64,000 nucleotides of DNA from assembly GCF_002240415.1 (NCBI RefSeq), contig NZ_CP020028.1, forward strand, positions 2,753,501 to 2,817,500. The letters run 5' to 3'. Numbering within the stretch: position 1 is the stretch's first letter; every line of letters starts with the position of its first letter. Made by a program: the position numbers and the translations under genes. The stretch comes from Paenibacillus kribbensis. GTDB lineage: Bacteria; Bacillota; Bacilli; Paenibacillales; Paenibacillaceae. The notes beneath the pieces are model-generated. The model made no database searches. It had not been told where the DNA came from and saw only the letters and a program-made list of their open reading frames with translations. This document shows positions 34,901-43,640 of this stretch, piece by piece.

Positions 34901-34926
34901 CTGCTTGTTTCGCATTTCTCTTAAAT

Positions 34927-35730
34927 TTAAATAGAAACCCATTGCAATGAGGACAATTCGGTGTGTGGTTTCCATTCTTCCGGCAAGTCTGTATTCGTAA
35001 TAATCATGTCCACTTCAAGCAGAGAAGTTACTTTATACAGATGCTTGACTCCCATTTTGGAAGCATCCGCTACCAGCACTTTCTTTTGGCTTTGAGCCAG
35101 CAGACTTTTCGTCATTAGCGCGCTCTCGCTTTGAAACGTACTGATATTTTCAGGCGTAAAGCCTCCACAGGAAAAAAAAGCCTTGTTTATGGTAATGTCT
35201 CTTAACATATCTTGAGCGAGTACGCCCGACATCCCCATCGAAGAAACTTGAAGCTCTCCGCCAATCTGAATCACCCGCCCGTTAAATTCCCCATTTCGTT
35301 TATATTGAGCGAATTCAAATATGATCGGAACAGAATTACTGACCACCGTAAGCTCTTTTTTGTCTCTTAAGAATGGCGGCATTTGGGCAACGGTGCTTCC
35401 TGCCTGGAGGAAAATAATATCGTTGTCCTCCACCCATTTGGCGGCCTCGGCCGCCAGTTTTCTTTTGACCTCCAGATTGATCGACTCTCGATCGCTATAT
35501 ATCCATTCCAGCTTTTGATGGCTCGTTTTGATCGCTCCGCCAAATATTTTTTTTAATTTGTTCAGGCTCTCCAGCTTGTCCAGGTCTCGCCGAATGGTCT
35601 CGGTTGTCACGCCGAATTTTTCGGCAAGCTCTTTTACATAGACTTTGTCGCGCTCATCTAATTCCTGCAATATCTCTTTCCTTCTTTTCTCCACTTCACT
35701 ATAGGAAGAATGCATCCTTACCCTCCACAC
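34927..35730 (-). CDS. DeoR-family repressor, left copy
   Basis: 267 residues. The N-terminal DeoR helix-turn-helix has KRRKEILQELDERDKVYVKELA and FGVTTETIRRDLDKLE; the sensor domain has IFLQAGSTVAQM and KVLVADASKMG, the usual phosphosugar-binding fold. DeoR proteins are usually repressors released by a sugar phosphate or related phosphorylated metabolite. I count about 18 amino-acid differences from the right copy at 42553-43356, about 93 percent identity, with similar upstream DNA. It probably controls the aminotransferase-aldolase-phn operon just downstream and may cross-regulate the right operon. Confidence 0.9.
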   Translation of the reverse strand: MWRVRMHSSYSEVEKRRKEILQELDERDKVYVKELAEKFGVTTETIRRDLDKLESLNKLKKIFGGAIKTSHQKLEWIYSDRESINLEVKRKLAAEAAKWVEDNDIIFLQAGSTVAQMPPFLRDKKELTVVSNSVPIIFEFAQYKRNGEFNGRVIQIGGELQVSSMGMSGVLAQDMLRDITINKAFFSCGGFTPENISTFQSESALMTKSLLAQSQKKVLVADASKMGVKHLYKVTSLLEVDMIITNTDLPEEWKPHTELSSLQWVSI

Positions 35731-36050
35731 TCTTTGTGTATTCCATTACATTTATCTTAGCTGAATCACACCAAAGAATCCATGGGAAAGCGACATATTC
35801 AACTTTGCTTTTCGATCATTTACAATTCAGAAACAACGTAATTTCATTCTAATATTATATTTAAGTAGAATTGACAAGGTAAAAATCACATCCTAGGATT
35901 GTTTTTAATAAAATGTTGCCTAATAAATACAACGGACACCACCTTGTTGGGAGTGTCCGTCAGCAAGTCAAATGAAGCGAGGTTATGACGATCTCGGCTT
36001 AACGTCCGCCGCTTTCACATTGTTTTCAAAATTCTACGCGAATAAGTCCC

Positions 36051-36155
36051 TTATTTGCGAAGCCTCTTTTTCTCACGTAACGCTTTTACGCTTTCGATGC
36101 CGAGATTTATCTCCGAAGCTCCTATAAAATTGCCCGGAATATCGACGAAGTGGCC
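36051..36155 (-). pseudogene. C-terminal relic of an unidentified gene
   Basis: The minus strand encodes 34 residues, GHFVDIPGNFIGASEINLG and then IESVKALREKKRLRK, to a TAA. The reading frame is broken upstream. The composition looks protein-like but I cannot name the family. It may be what remains of a gene that once followed the M20 gene. Confidence 0.35.
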
Positions 36156-36181
36156 TTTTCATGATCCTACCGACATAATAA

Positions 36182-36216
36182 ATGCCACCCGGTTGTCGTG
36201 CTCAACCGGGTGGCAT
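36182..36216 (-). terminator. Terminator of the right organophosphorus operon
   Basis: ATGCCACCCGGTTG (36182-36195) and CAACCGGGTGGCAT (36203-36216) are exact 14-bp complements with TTTATTATG following on the minus strand. Confidence 0.85.
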
Positions 36217-36265
36217 CATAGTCTCTTACATATGGGGGTATCCTCTGCCTTAGGAAAGAAATGAT

Positions 36266-37405
36266 TTATTCACTACTTAATCGTTTAATCACGTTAGCCA
36301 AGAGCCTTGTTCTCGGCACCAAGCTTTCGATATCCAAAAACTCCTCCGCAGTATGCGCGTTACCGCCACGCGGACCTAACGCATCAATCGTAGCTACGCC
36401 TACTGCCGCAGTCAGGTTACCGTCCGATCCTGAACCGATTTTCATATCCGTTAACGACTCTCCCAGTTGCATCGCTTCTTCTTGAACGTTTTTCAATAAA
36501 TGCTCAGATTTCGCAGTTTTGATCATCGGAGGTCTTGTAATACCGCCTTGCAAGACTAACGTTGTTCCTTCAATCGTTGGCGCCCCGCAAATATGTTTGA
36601 TTTTGTGCTCCAACTCTACGGCCTGTTCCAGTGTCTCCATTCGTACATCAATAGAAGCCTTGGCATGGGCAGCAATCGTGTTGGGAGTCGTTCCGCCGCT
36701 AATCACCCCGACATTGACATGGACGCCTGCACTTGGATCAGTCAGCGCATGAAGTTGAATAATTTTATACGCAAGTTCGCCAATGGCGCTTCGTCCCTTT
36801 TCCGGTTCTTCTCCGGAATGCGCCGCCTTTCCGGTTACATGCAATTCGAATTTACCGCCGCCGCGCCGACCGGTTATAAGTCTCCCCGTCATATCGCTCG
36901 GTTCAACAATCAAAGCATACTTAACGCTTGCCGCTTCCCGCTCAATCAGGTTCCTGGAATAGATCGAACCGTGCTCTTCATCCGAATTCAGAATGATTTT
37001 GACCCGCTTGAAGCTCTCGTCGCCTTGTTCAATCAATGATTTTATCGCAAACAGTGTCATGACCAAGCTGGCCTTCATATCATATATGCCGGGTCCGTAA
37101 GCATAGGATTCATCGCGTGAAAATGGCCGGCTTTCTGCGGTGCCCACAGGAAATACCGTGTCCATATGTCCAATAATCAAGATGTCCGGGTGCTGTCCCT
37201 CAGGATGAACAATGACCAAATGATCCCCCCGCTCAGACTGCTGATCGACCGCAACCTGAAATCCAAGAGCCTGATAAGCAGAGGCCAGCACATTCCCCAC
37301 CTGATCCACACCCGCTTTATAAAACGTCCCGCTATCGATATTGACAAGCCTCTCAATCAGGTCGAGTATGTCGGCTTCCTTGTTTTCCCAAAATTTTGTT
37401 GGCAT
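36266..37405 (-). CDS. M20-family metallopeptidase (carboxypeptidase G2-like)
   Basis: 379 residues, cytoplasmic. Metal site residues are visible: IGHMDTVFP (His80, Asp82), GIYDMKAS (bridging Asp109), SDEEHGS (catalytic Glu143 and ligand Glu144), VEPSD, and GNAHTAEEF (His351). The dimerisation domain (about 175-285) has GKAAHSGEEPEKGRSA. CPG2-like enzymes remove glutamate or split amide bonds of N-acyl amino acids. As last gene of the right operon, after a phosphodiesterase, it may cleave an amide or peptide bond in the imported compound. A deleted copy lies at 33.3-33.5 kb. Confidence 0.9.
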   Translation of the reverse strand: MPTKFWENKEADILDLIERLVNIDSGTFYKAGVDQVGNVLASAYQALGFQVAVDQQSERGDHLVIVHPEGQHPDILIIGHMDTVFPVGTAESRPFSRDESYAYGPGIYDMKASLVMTLFAIKSLIEQGDESFKRVKIILNSDEEHGSIYSRNLIEREAASVKYALIVEPSDMTGRLITGRRGGGKFELHVTGKAAHSGEEPEKGRSAIGELAYKIIQLHALTDPSAGVHVNVGVISGGTTPNTIAAHAKASIDVRMETLEQAVELEHKIKHICGAPTIEGTTLVLQGGITRPPMIKTAKSEHLLKNVQEEAMQLGESLTDMKIGSGSDGNLTAAVGVATIDALGPRGGNAHTAEEFLDIESLVPRTRLLANVIKRLSSE

Positions 37406-37411
37406 CGTAGC

Positions 37412-38920
37412 TCATCCTTTCTTTGCGGCTTTCGAAAGAGCGTTACTTGTATTTTCACAAAAACAATCGGTGAGATATGTCGATCCATTCACATCAGCGA
37501 TCTGAATTCCTTTTGCTCGTTCGGAATCCGCATATAATTCTTCATACTTAACAGTGTCGTGCTGAACCGCATGCTCTTCGCAACCTTTCAGGCCTTCAAA
37601 TAAAACCCTTCCTGTAAAGCCGCTTTCACCCGTAACTCCAACCAAGTGCAAAGCCGTTGGCGCAATGTCAATAATGCCTGCCGGAATGTCCGTCACATGA
37701 CCTTTTTTAAAACTTGGGCCAAATCCCATGCAAAACGGCCGCATATCCCCGTTCCGGATAGAGCCATGGTAGGCTTTATTCTCCGTTTTGGTGTTTAAAT
37801 AATGAACAACTCCTTGAATGCCATCCTGATTTAATTCATCGGTCCACGCTGGAACGACAGCCAACAGAGGGGCTCTCTCGTGAGTAATGATTCCGATTAC
37901 CGCACTCAAAGGCAGAGCATTTTTCAGTTGCTGATGAAGCGGTTCTCTCGCCAATAGCATACCGCACCAGGGTTGAGCGGATAGCCAGTCAGCGAGCGCC
38001 TGCAATTCCTCGACTTGATTTTCGTCCCCATAAATGAAAGCGTCTACCGCGGTCAAATTCAGTTCTCTTTTCAATTCTTTCCGGGCTTGATCCAAATAAT
38101 CCTCCAGACTACCGACCATGTTAGCTGTCGAATGTCCGTGATCGCTGATGAGCATGATATCCAATTCATCCTCGAGGCCAAGTCGCGAGACAGCCTCCAA
38201 GATCTCGGACAAACATTGATCCACTAGCCTTTGGGCTTGTTTAGCCTCTTGCGAACCGATGCCGCAAAAATGTTGCGTTTCGTCCGGTTCGGGAAGCCAC
38301 AGCACCATAACGGTATTTTGTTCATCGGGCAATTGCTGTTCAATGAGCGTCCGAACGGCCCATAAAGTGCGTTCCTTCTTTCGGATCGAGACATCGGTTT
38401 CGTCAGCGGCCGGACCACGCGCAGCATGCAATTCGCTAAGCTCCGGGAGACCATAGTCGGTAGACGGATTCATAACATGCTGCGGATGGTGAAAATTCCA
38501 GATCAATGAAGCTCCCGGCGAACTTCCGGCCGAAACCGTCAAACGCAAGTTCGCTTGGGCCAATCGGTCCCCGAGCGTTGGACGCAAGAGCAGCTCTTCC
38601 CCCGTTCGCTGCTGGAATTGCAATATTTCCCGATGGTCACCTGTCTGGAGCAGTCCGTCTTCCGAAAAACGAGGCGAGTACATGAGATTGCCCATCACAC
38701 CATGCTGTCCCGGATAGGATCCAGTGGTTAATGAGGCCATGCACACCCGTGTCAGCGATGGATAAACAGAATAAAAAGATTTGAACACCGTGCCGCTTTC
38801 CATTAACCGGCAATAAGTAGGCATCGTGTCGGCATTAACCTGATCGGGCCTTAATCCGTCCGTTCCGATAATGAGTACCCGCCGTCCCGAAGGACTTTTC
38901 TTCTCAGTCGTTTTCCCCAT
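37412..38920 (-). CDS. Type I phosphodiesterase / nucleotide pyrophosphatase family (alkaline phosphatase superfamily)
   Basis: 502 residues without a signal peptide. IIGTDGLRPDQ supplies a metal-binding Asp, YPSLTRVCMASLTTGSYPG contains the probable nucleophile Thr57, and LISDHGHS is the second metal site, all typical of the PF01663-type fold. Members hydrolyse phosphodiesters, pyrophosphates or phosphonoacetate. It lies between a UgpB-like importer and an M20 peptidase, so a phosphodiester or phosphonate substrate taken up by that importer is a fair guess. The last ten codons are duplicated as a relic at 33487-33516. Confidence 0.82.
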   Translation of the reverse strand: MGKTTEKKSPSGRRVLIIGTDGLRPDQVNADTMPTYCRLMESGTVFKSFYSVYPSLTRVCMASLTTGSYPGQHGVMGNLMYSPRFSEDGLLQTGDHREILQFQQRTGEELLLRPTLGDRLAQANLRLTVSAGSSPGASLIWNFHHPQHVMNPSTDYGLPELSELHAARGPAADETDVSIRKKERTLWAVRTLIEQQLPDEQNTVMVLWLPEPDETQHFCGIGSQEAKQAQRLVDQCLSEILEAVSRLGLEDELDIMLISDHGHSTANMVGSLEDYLDQARKELKRELNLTAVDAFIYGDENQVEELQALADWLSAQPWCGMLLAREPLHQQLKNALPLSAVIGIITHERAPLLAVVPAWTDELNQDGIQGVVHYLNTKTENKAYHGSIRNGDMRPFCMGFGPSFKKGHVTDIPAGIIDIAPTALHLVGVTGESGFTGRVLFEGLKGCEEHAVQHDTVKYEELYADSERAKGIQIADVNGSTYLTDCFCENTSNALSKAAKKG

Positions 38921-38969
38921 GGTTCTCAGTCCTTTTCTATTAAATAGTCATTCATTTTTTAGCTGCACT

Positions 38970-40283
38970 CTATTCCTTCAACAGCTCACGTATCTTGTCG
39001 GCAGCTTCCTTCATCGATTCCTGGGCCGGAACATTTTCGGCATAGGTTTTTCCGAGCGCATTTTGGATCTCAGTCTCAATCTTTTCGAAGTTAGGCACGA
39101 CCGGGATTCCCTTACCGTAGGGAAGTTGGTCGACAGTGATTTTAAAGAACGGATTTTCTTTATAAAACTTCACCATTTCAGGCGCTTTAACTGCAGATTT
39201 TCGAATCGGCATATATCCGGTATGCTGGGCAAAATAAATGGTTTGCTGCTTATCGGTAAGAAACTTTATGAACTTCCAGGCCGCATCTTGCTTTTCCTTC
39301 GGGGCCTTCGCCACAATCGCGAGATTTCCCCCGGAAGTCGAAGGAACGGCATATTCTTTAAACTTTGGCACAAAATCGACGCCAAGCTTAAACTTGACAT
39401 TGTTTTGGATCTGGTTCAGGTCTCCTGTCGAGGCCAGCAGGAAAGCTACCTTGCCGTTTTGAAAATTGATCATTTCCTGATCGCCGTCTCTATTCCCACC
39501 GAGAGGCTGCATCATGGTTTTATCGTCATATATCATTTTCCGGTACATTTCCAGACCTTGAATCGCCGGCGCTTGGTCGATCACGACATCCTTTTGATCC
39601 GGGCTAAGAATATCTCCACCATTGGACCACATCAACGAGTAGTAGTAGAGGGGCGGCAGCAATGACGCATAGCCGAATCGTTCTGTCTTCCCATCCTTGA
39701 TGACGGTCGCTTTCTTCGCGGCGGTCATCATTTCGTCCCAAGTGGATACCGGGTGCTCCGAATCAAGCCCGATCTCCTTCACGATATCTTTATTGTAATA
39801 CAAGATCGGTGTACTCCGGTTGAACGGAAGAGTGTATGTCTTTCCTTCGATTAACGTGTTATCTACAAAGCTGTCTACAAAATCGCTGTAGTTAAACTCC
39901 GGATCCTTTTGAATATAAGGGTCAAGCGGCAGCAATGCTTTATTGTAAGCAAAGGACGGCCAGAATCTGGCGTTCAACTGAACAACATCCGGTACAGCAT
40001 TGCCCACAATTGCTGTCAATAATTTCTTGCCGATATTATTCGTACTTTCCTGGAATACCGCATTGACCTTCACTTCATCTTGCGATTGATTAAATTGTTC
40101 GGTCAAATCTTTAATGGTGTCCCCGATCACGCCGCTATTGCCGTACCAGAACTCAATTTGTACCGGACCCTGCTTGTTACTTTGCTGTGATGTGATGGAA
40201 GACGAAGCTCCTTGCCCGCAACCTGCAAGCAACATAACCAAACTTGACGCCATGATAACACTTTTAATGAATGTACGTTTCAA
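38970..40283 (-). CDS. UgpB-like solute-binding lipoprotein
   Basis: About 437 residues with a lipoprotein signal ending MLLAGCGQG. The pattern IEFWYGNSG, LPFNRSTPILYYNKD, ASTGDLNQI, HTGYMPIRKSAV, FYKENPFFKIT and PNFEKIETEIQNAL follows the glycerol-3-phosphate receptor UgpB closely, so the ligand may be a phosphodiester or phosphorylated polyol. The TTG at 40283 is preferred (GAGGTG 6 bases upstream) over GTG 40292. It works with the two permeases encoded upstream; no ATPase is present in this operon. Confidence 0.82.
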   Translation of the reverse strand: MKRTFIKSVIMASSLVMLLAGCGQGASSSITSQQSNKQGPVQIEFWYGNSGVIGDTIKDLTEQFNQSQDEVKVNAVFQESTNNIGKKLLTAIVGNAVPDVVQLNARFWPSFAYNKALLPLDPYIQKDPEFNYSDFVDSFVDNTLIEGKTYTLPFNRSTPILYYNKDIVKEIGLDSEHPVSTWDEMMTAAKKATVIKDGKTERFGYASLLPPLYYYSLMWSNGGDILSPDQKDVVIDQAPAIQGLEMYRKMIYDDKTMMQPLGGNRDGDQEMINFQNGKVAFLLASTGDLNQIQNNVKFKLGVDFVPKFKEYAVPSTSGGNLAIVAKAPKEKQDAAWKFIKFLTDKQQTIYFAQHTGYMPIRKSAVKAPEMVKFYKENPFFKITVDQLPYGKGIPVVPNFEKIETEIQNALGKTYAENVPAQESMKEAADKIRELLKE

Positions 40284-40427
40284 TGTTTTCACCTCGTTTT
40301 TTAGATATCAGAAAGAATAAACTTCCTGGGATAAGCTACCTGGTATCGCAAGAAAAACTTCCGCTAAACGCGGTCTGTCTTCTGTGAAAGTACGTCGATA
40401 GACGTTTTTCTTATAATGACATATCGC

Positions 40428-41267
40428 TTACTTCAAACCCGTAGTGGCCACGCCTTTGACAATAAACTTCTGCATGGAAATGAATAATACGCCTAATGGA
40501 GCGATAATAACTGCAGCAGCGGCCATGACCAGATTCCACTGCGTTCCCCCGCTCCTTCCGCCGCCTTCTTCCATAAATCGCGATAGTCCTAACTGAACTG
40601 TCCGCAAATTTTCATTGTTGGTTACAATGAGCGGCCAAAACAATTCATTATAATTCCAGATAAAGGACAACAAGATATACGTCACAACAGCTGCTCCCGA
40701 TAAAGGCATCATGAGATGGCGCATGATTCTGGTGTGTCCGCAGCCATCGAGAATGGCTGCTTCCTCAAGCTCTTTCGGCACTTGCATAAAGGCTTGTCTC
40801 AGCATAAATATGCCAAATGCTTTTACGGTGAATGGCGCGATCAAGCCCATATACGTATCCACCCAACCGAGTTGTTTGACCGTCAAAAAATTAGGGATAA
40901 ACGTAACTTGGTCCGGAATCATCATGGTAGCGAGAACCAAGAGAAAAAGAAAACCGCTTCCCTTAAAACGCAGCCTGGCAAAAGCATAAGAAGCCGGGAT
41001 GATCAACAGCAGTTGCACCATGATAGTGGCGCTTGCTGTAAATAGGCTATTGAATAGATACCGGGCCAGCGGAGCCAATTTCCATATTTCCACGTAGTTT
41101 TCCCAGCGAAATACTTCCGGGATCAACGTAGGAGGAAACACGTACACTTGATCGGCGCTCTTTAATGAACTGCTCAACATCCATATAAAAGGAAATAATA
41201 TAACGATTGAAAAAAGACTCAAAAGGGCGAATCCGAACCATCTAAATGCAAATTGCTTCAATCTCAT
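40428..41267 (-). CDS. ABC transporter permease, UgpE/MalG type
   Basis: 279 residues, six membrane segments, EAA loop KELEEAAILDGCGHTRIMRH and a MQKFIVKGVATTGLK end. ATG 41267 is preferred; a GTG 5 codons earlier is possible. It overlaps the end of its partner by a few bases, implying translational coupling. The following 144 bases to the binding-protein gene contain only a weak ACGTC/GACGT hairpin. Confidence 0.88.
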   Translation of the reverse strand: MRLKQFAFRWFGFALLSLFSIVILFPFIWMLSSSLKSADQVYVFPPTLIPEVFRWENYVEIWKLAPLARYLFNSLFTASATIMVQLLLIIPASYAFARLRFKGSGFLFLLVLATMMIPDQVTFIPNFLTVKQLGWVDTYMGLIAPFTVKAFGIFMLRQAFMQVPKELEEAAILDGCGHTRIMRHLMMPLSGAAVVTYILLSFIWNYNELFWPLIVTNNENLRTVQLGLSRFMEEGGGRSGGTQWNLVMAAAAVIIAPLGVLFISMQKFIVKGVATTGLK

Positions 41268-42169
41268 TGATAGTGCACCCACCTTTTGGAGACCTTCATC
41301 TGGATAAATGTGATGAGCATAAGGATAACAAAAAGCACCGATGAGGCTGCGGAAGCATAGCCGATATCAAAAAATTCAAAGGCATGCTGGTAAATGTAAT
41401 AAATGATCATATTTGTGCTTTCTGCAGGCCCACCACGGGTCATCGTAAACAGCAGATCGAAATCTTCAAAAGAGCCAATTAACGCGACGATCAGTACAAA
41501 GAAGATATAAGGAGAAAGCAGCGGCAGCGTAATTCGGGTAAACAACTGCAGCCTTCCCGCTCCATCCATCTTGGCCGCTTCATACAGGGAGTCCGCTATA
41601 TTTTGCTTGCCGGCCAGCAGAATCACCATGTAGTAGCCGACTACCTTCCAGACTTTCGTAATGATTAGCGCAGCCATGGCCCACCCCGGCTTTGCCAGCC
41701 AAGGAGCGGGAGGAATAGAGAAGAAATCCAGCACCCAGTTGATCAGACCAAAATTCTGGTTGTACATCCATACCCATAGGGTTCCAATAGCCGCCATAGG
41801 TGTAATATAGGGCAAAAATACGACCGAACGAAACAATCTGACGCCTCGCAGTTTTTCGTCCAGTACAACAGCCAGTACAGTAGCCAGCAAGACCGTAAAG
41901 CCAACTGAGAAGATACTAAATATAAACGTGTTTCCAACGACACTCCAAAATTCGGACGAAGTAAACATCCGCGAATAATTGCCTGCGAAAATCCAATTAA
42001 AATCAGGGGTAATCAGATTCCAGTCCGTCAGGCTCAGAAAAAATGTCATACCCATCGGATAAAGATGAAATACAACAAGAAGAATAATGGCTGGCGAAAC
42101 CAATAAATAAGCAGTTAAATTCGTATACGCCCATTTGGCTATGCTTGTTTTGTTTAAATGTTTATCCAT
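41264..42169 (-). CDS. ABC transporter permease, UgpA/MalF type
   Basis: 301 residues with six membrane segments, AYLLVSPAIILLVVFHLYP at the start and the EAA loop SLYEAAKMDGAGRLQLFTRI. ATG 42169 is chosen with AAGGAG 5 bases upstream; that ribosome site lies inside the reading frame of the truncated aminotransferase, whose stop overlaps this start by 8 bases. Translation of the relic may therefore feed ribosomes into the permease. Confidence 0.9.
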   Translation of the reverse strand: MDKHLNKTSIAKWAYTNLTAYLLVSPAIILLVVFHLYPMGMTFFLSLTDWNLITPDFNWIFAGNYSRMFTSSEFWSVVGNTFIFSIFSVGFTVLLATVLAVVLDEKLRGVRLFRSVVFLPYITPMAAIGTLWVWMYNQNFGLINWVLDFFSIPPAPWLAKPGWAMAALIITKVWKVVGYYMVILLAGKQNIADSLYEAAKMDGAGRLQLFTRITLPLLSPYIFFVLIVALIGSFEDFDLLFTMTRGGPAESTNMIIYYIYQHAFEFFDIGYASAASSVLFVILMLITFIQMKVSKRWVHYQ

Positions 42170-42368
42170 GTGCACTCCTTGGCATCGATTGATGGATCGC
42201 TTCTATACCTGCATGAGCGATATGGACCGGTGTGGGAAAATCCGGCTCCCCCACGTTAAGCGCGATAAGCTTGCGACCTGATCGACGAAGCGTTTCGACT
42301 TTATCTCTTAATTCCGCTCCGTTATAAGGATTAAGCGCACGGACACGTTCACTCAATTGATAATTCAA
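42162..42368 (-). pseudogene. Aminotransferase relic, right copy
   Basis: Codons 1-58 match the aminotransferase at 33525-34742 almost exactly (Asp7 to Glu, Ile16 to Asn) up to GIEAI, then ten unrelated residues and a stop. The rest of the gene is deleted. It could still act as a translated leader for the permease genes. Confidence 0.85.
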
Positions 42369-42500
42369 TGGTTGGCTTCTCCTTTCGTTTCATGTGGTTT
42401 CTACAAGGAAATCGTAACACGTAAATGTAATACAAACGTAAAAACAACGAATTAATATTGTAAAATTTATAAATACAATTAAAATACCAAATAAAAACAA

Positions 42501-42526
42501 CACATCATTTGTTTCCAAACGATGTG
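42501..42526 (-). terminator. Terminator after the right deoR gene
   Basis: CACATCATTTG and CAAACGATGTG pair on the minus strand with one G-U wobble, followed by T-rich sequence. It is the counterpart of the hairpin at 34875-34900; the arms have changed but still pair. Confidence 0.65.
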
Positions 42527-42552
42527 CTGCTTGTATCGAAATTCTTATAAAA

Positions 42553-43356
42553 TTAAATAGAAAGCCATTGTAATGAGGACAATTCGGTGTGTGATTTCCA
42601 TTCTTCCGGCAAGTCCGTATCCGTAATAATCATGTCCACATTATGTAGGGCGGTTACTTTATACAGATGATTGACGCCCATTTTGGAAGCATCCGCTACC
42701 AGTACTTTCTTTTGGCTATGAGCCAACAAGCTTTTCATCATTATCGCGCTCTCACTCTGAAACGTACTGATATTTTCAGGCGTAAACCCCCCGCAGGAAA
42801 AAAAAGCTTTGTTTACGGAAATATCCCTTAACATCTCTTGAGCAAGTACGCCTGACATTCCCATCGAAGAAACTTGAAGCTCTCCGCCAATCTGAATCAC
42901 TCGGCCGTCAAATTCCCCATTTCGCTTATATTGAGCGAATTCAAATATGATCGGAACAGAATTGCTGACCACCGTAAGCTCCTTTTTGTCTCTTAAGAAT
43001 GGCGGCATTTGGGCAATAGTGCTCCCTGCCTGGAGGAATATAATATCATTGTCCTCCACCCATTTGGCTGCCTCGGCCGCCAGTTTTCTTTTGACCTCCA
43101 AATTGATCGACTCTCGATCGTTATATACCCATTCCAGCTTTTGATGGCTCGTTTTGATCGCTCCGCCAAATATTTTTTTTAGTTTGTTCAAACTCTCCAG
43201 CCTGTCCAGATCTCGCCGAATGGTCTCGGTTGTTACACCGAATTTTTCGGCAAGCTCTTTGACATAGACTTTGTCGCGCTCGTCTAATTCCTGCAATATT
43301 TCTTTCCTTCTTTTCTCCACTTCGCTATAGGAAGAATGCATCCTTACCCTCCACAT
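42553..43356 (-). CDS. DeoR-family repressor, right copy
   Basis: 267 residues, same length and motifs as the left copy (FGVTTETIRRDLDRLE; IFLQAGSTIAQM; KVLVADASKMG). The changes lie mostly in the effector half and near the C-terminus (TALHNVD against TSLLEVD), while the recognition helix is unchanged. That suggests the same operator sequence but possibly a different ligand response. It precedes the UgpA/E/B-phosphodiesterase-M20 operon. Confidence 0.9.
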   Translation of the reverse strand: MWRVRMHSSYSEVEKRRKEILQELDERDKVYVKELAEKFGVTTETIRRDLDRLESLNKLKKIFGGAIKTSHQKLEWVYNDRESINLEVKRKLAAEAAKWVEDNDIIFLQAGSTIAQMPPFLRDKKELTVVSNSVPIIFEFAQYKRNGEFDGRVIQIGGELQVSSMGMSGVLAQEMLRDISVNKAFFSCGGFTPENISTFQSESAIMMKSLLAHSQKKVLVADASKMGVNHLYKVTALHNVDMIITDTDLPEEWKSHTELSSLQWLSI

Positions 43357-43640
43357 TTTGTATGTTATTCCGTTACATTTATCTTAACTGAATCACACCA
43401 AAGAATCCATGGGAAAGCGACATATTTAACTTTGCTTTTCGAACATTTACAATCCAATAACAACGTAATTACATTCTGATATTATATTTAGGTGGAATTC
43501 ACAACATAAAAACCACATTTTGGGATTCTTCAAATGTATACCTCAAACCAACTTTCAACCTCACTGTAAGCTCGCTGACACTTATGGACTTTAAACTATG
43601 TGGTAAAAGACGTAAAAAAGCACATCTAAACAAACATATA
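43357..43640. other. Upstream region of the right deoR gene
   Basis: Bases 43357 to about 43520 are similar to the left copy's upstream DNA (35731-35880) and so mark the edge of the duplication. The rest, up to the end of the gerB gene, holds nothing I recognise and no clear terminator for the ger operon. Confidence 0.5.

Larger units (their letters stand above)
35731..36265. other. Spacer between the duplicated units
   Basis: Besides the deoR upstream region (similar to that of the right copy up to about 35880), it holds a hairpin ACGGACAC (35932-35939) / GTGTCCGT (35953-35960), a minus-strand relic (36051-36155) and the terminator of the right operon (36182-36216). Confidence 0.5.

Noticed and set aside
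29872..35730. Left operon considered as a complete C-P lyase or PhnWX pathway
   Set aside because: No phnGHIJKL, phnW or phnX genes are present; the aminotransferase is a class I AspC-like enzyme.
40384..40405. ACGTC/GACGT hairpin between permease and binding-protein genes as a terminator
   Set aside because: The stem is only five pairs and lies inside an operon on the other strand; probably chance or mRNA processing.
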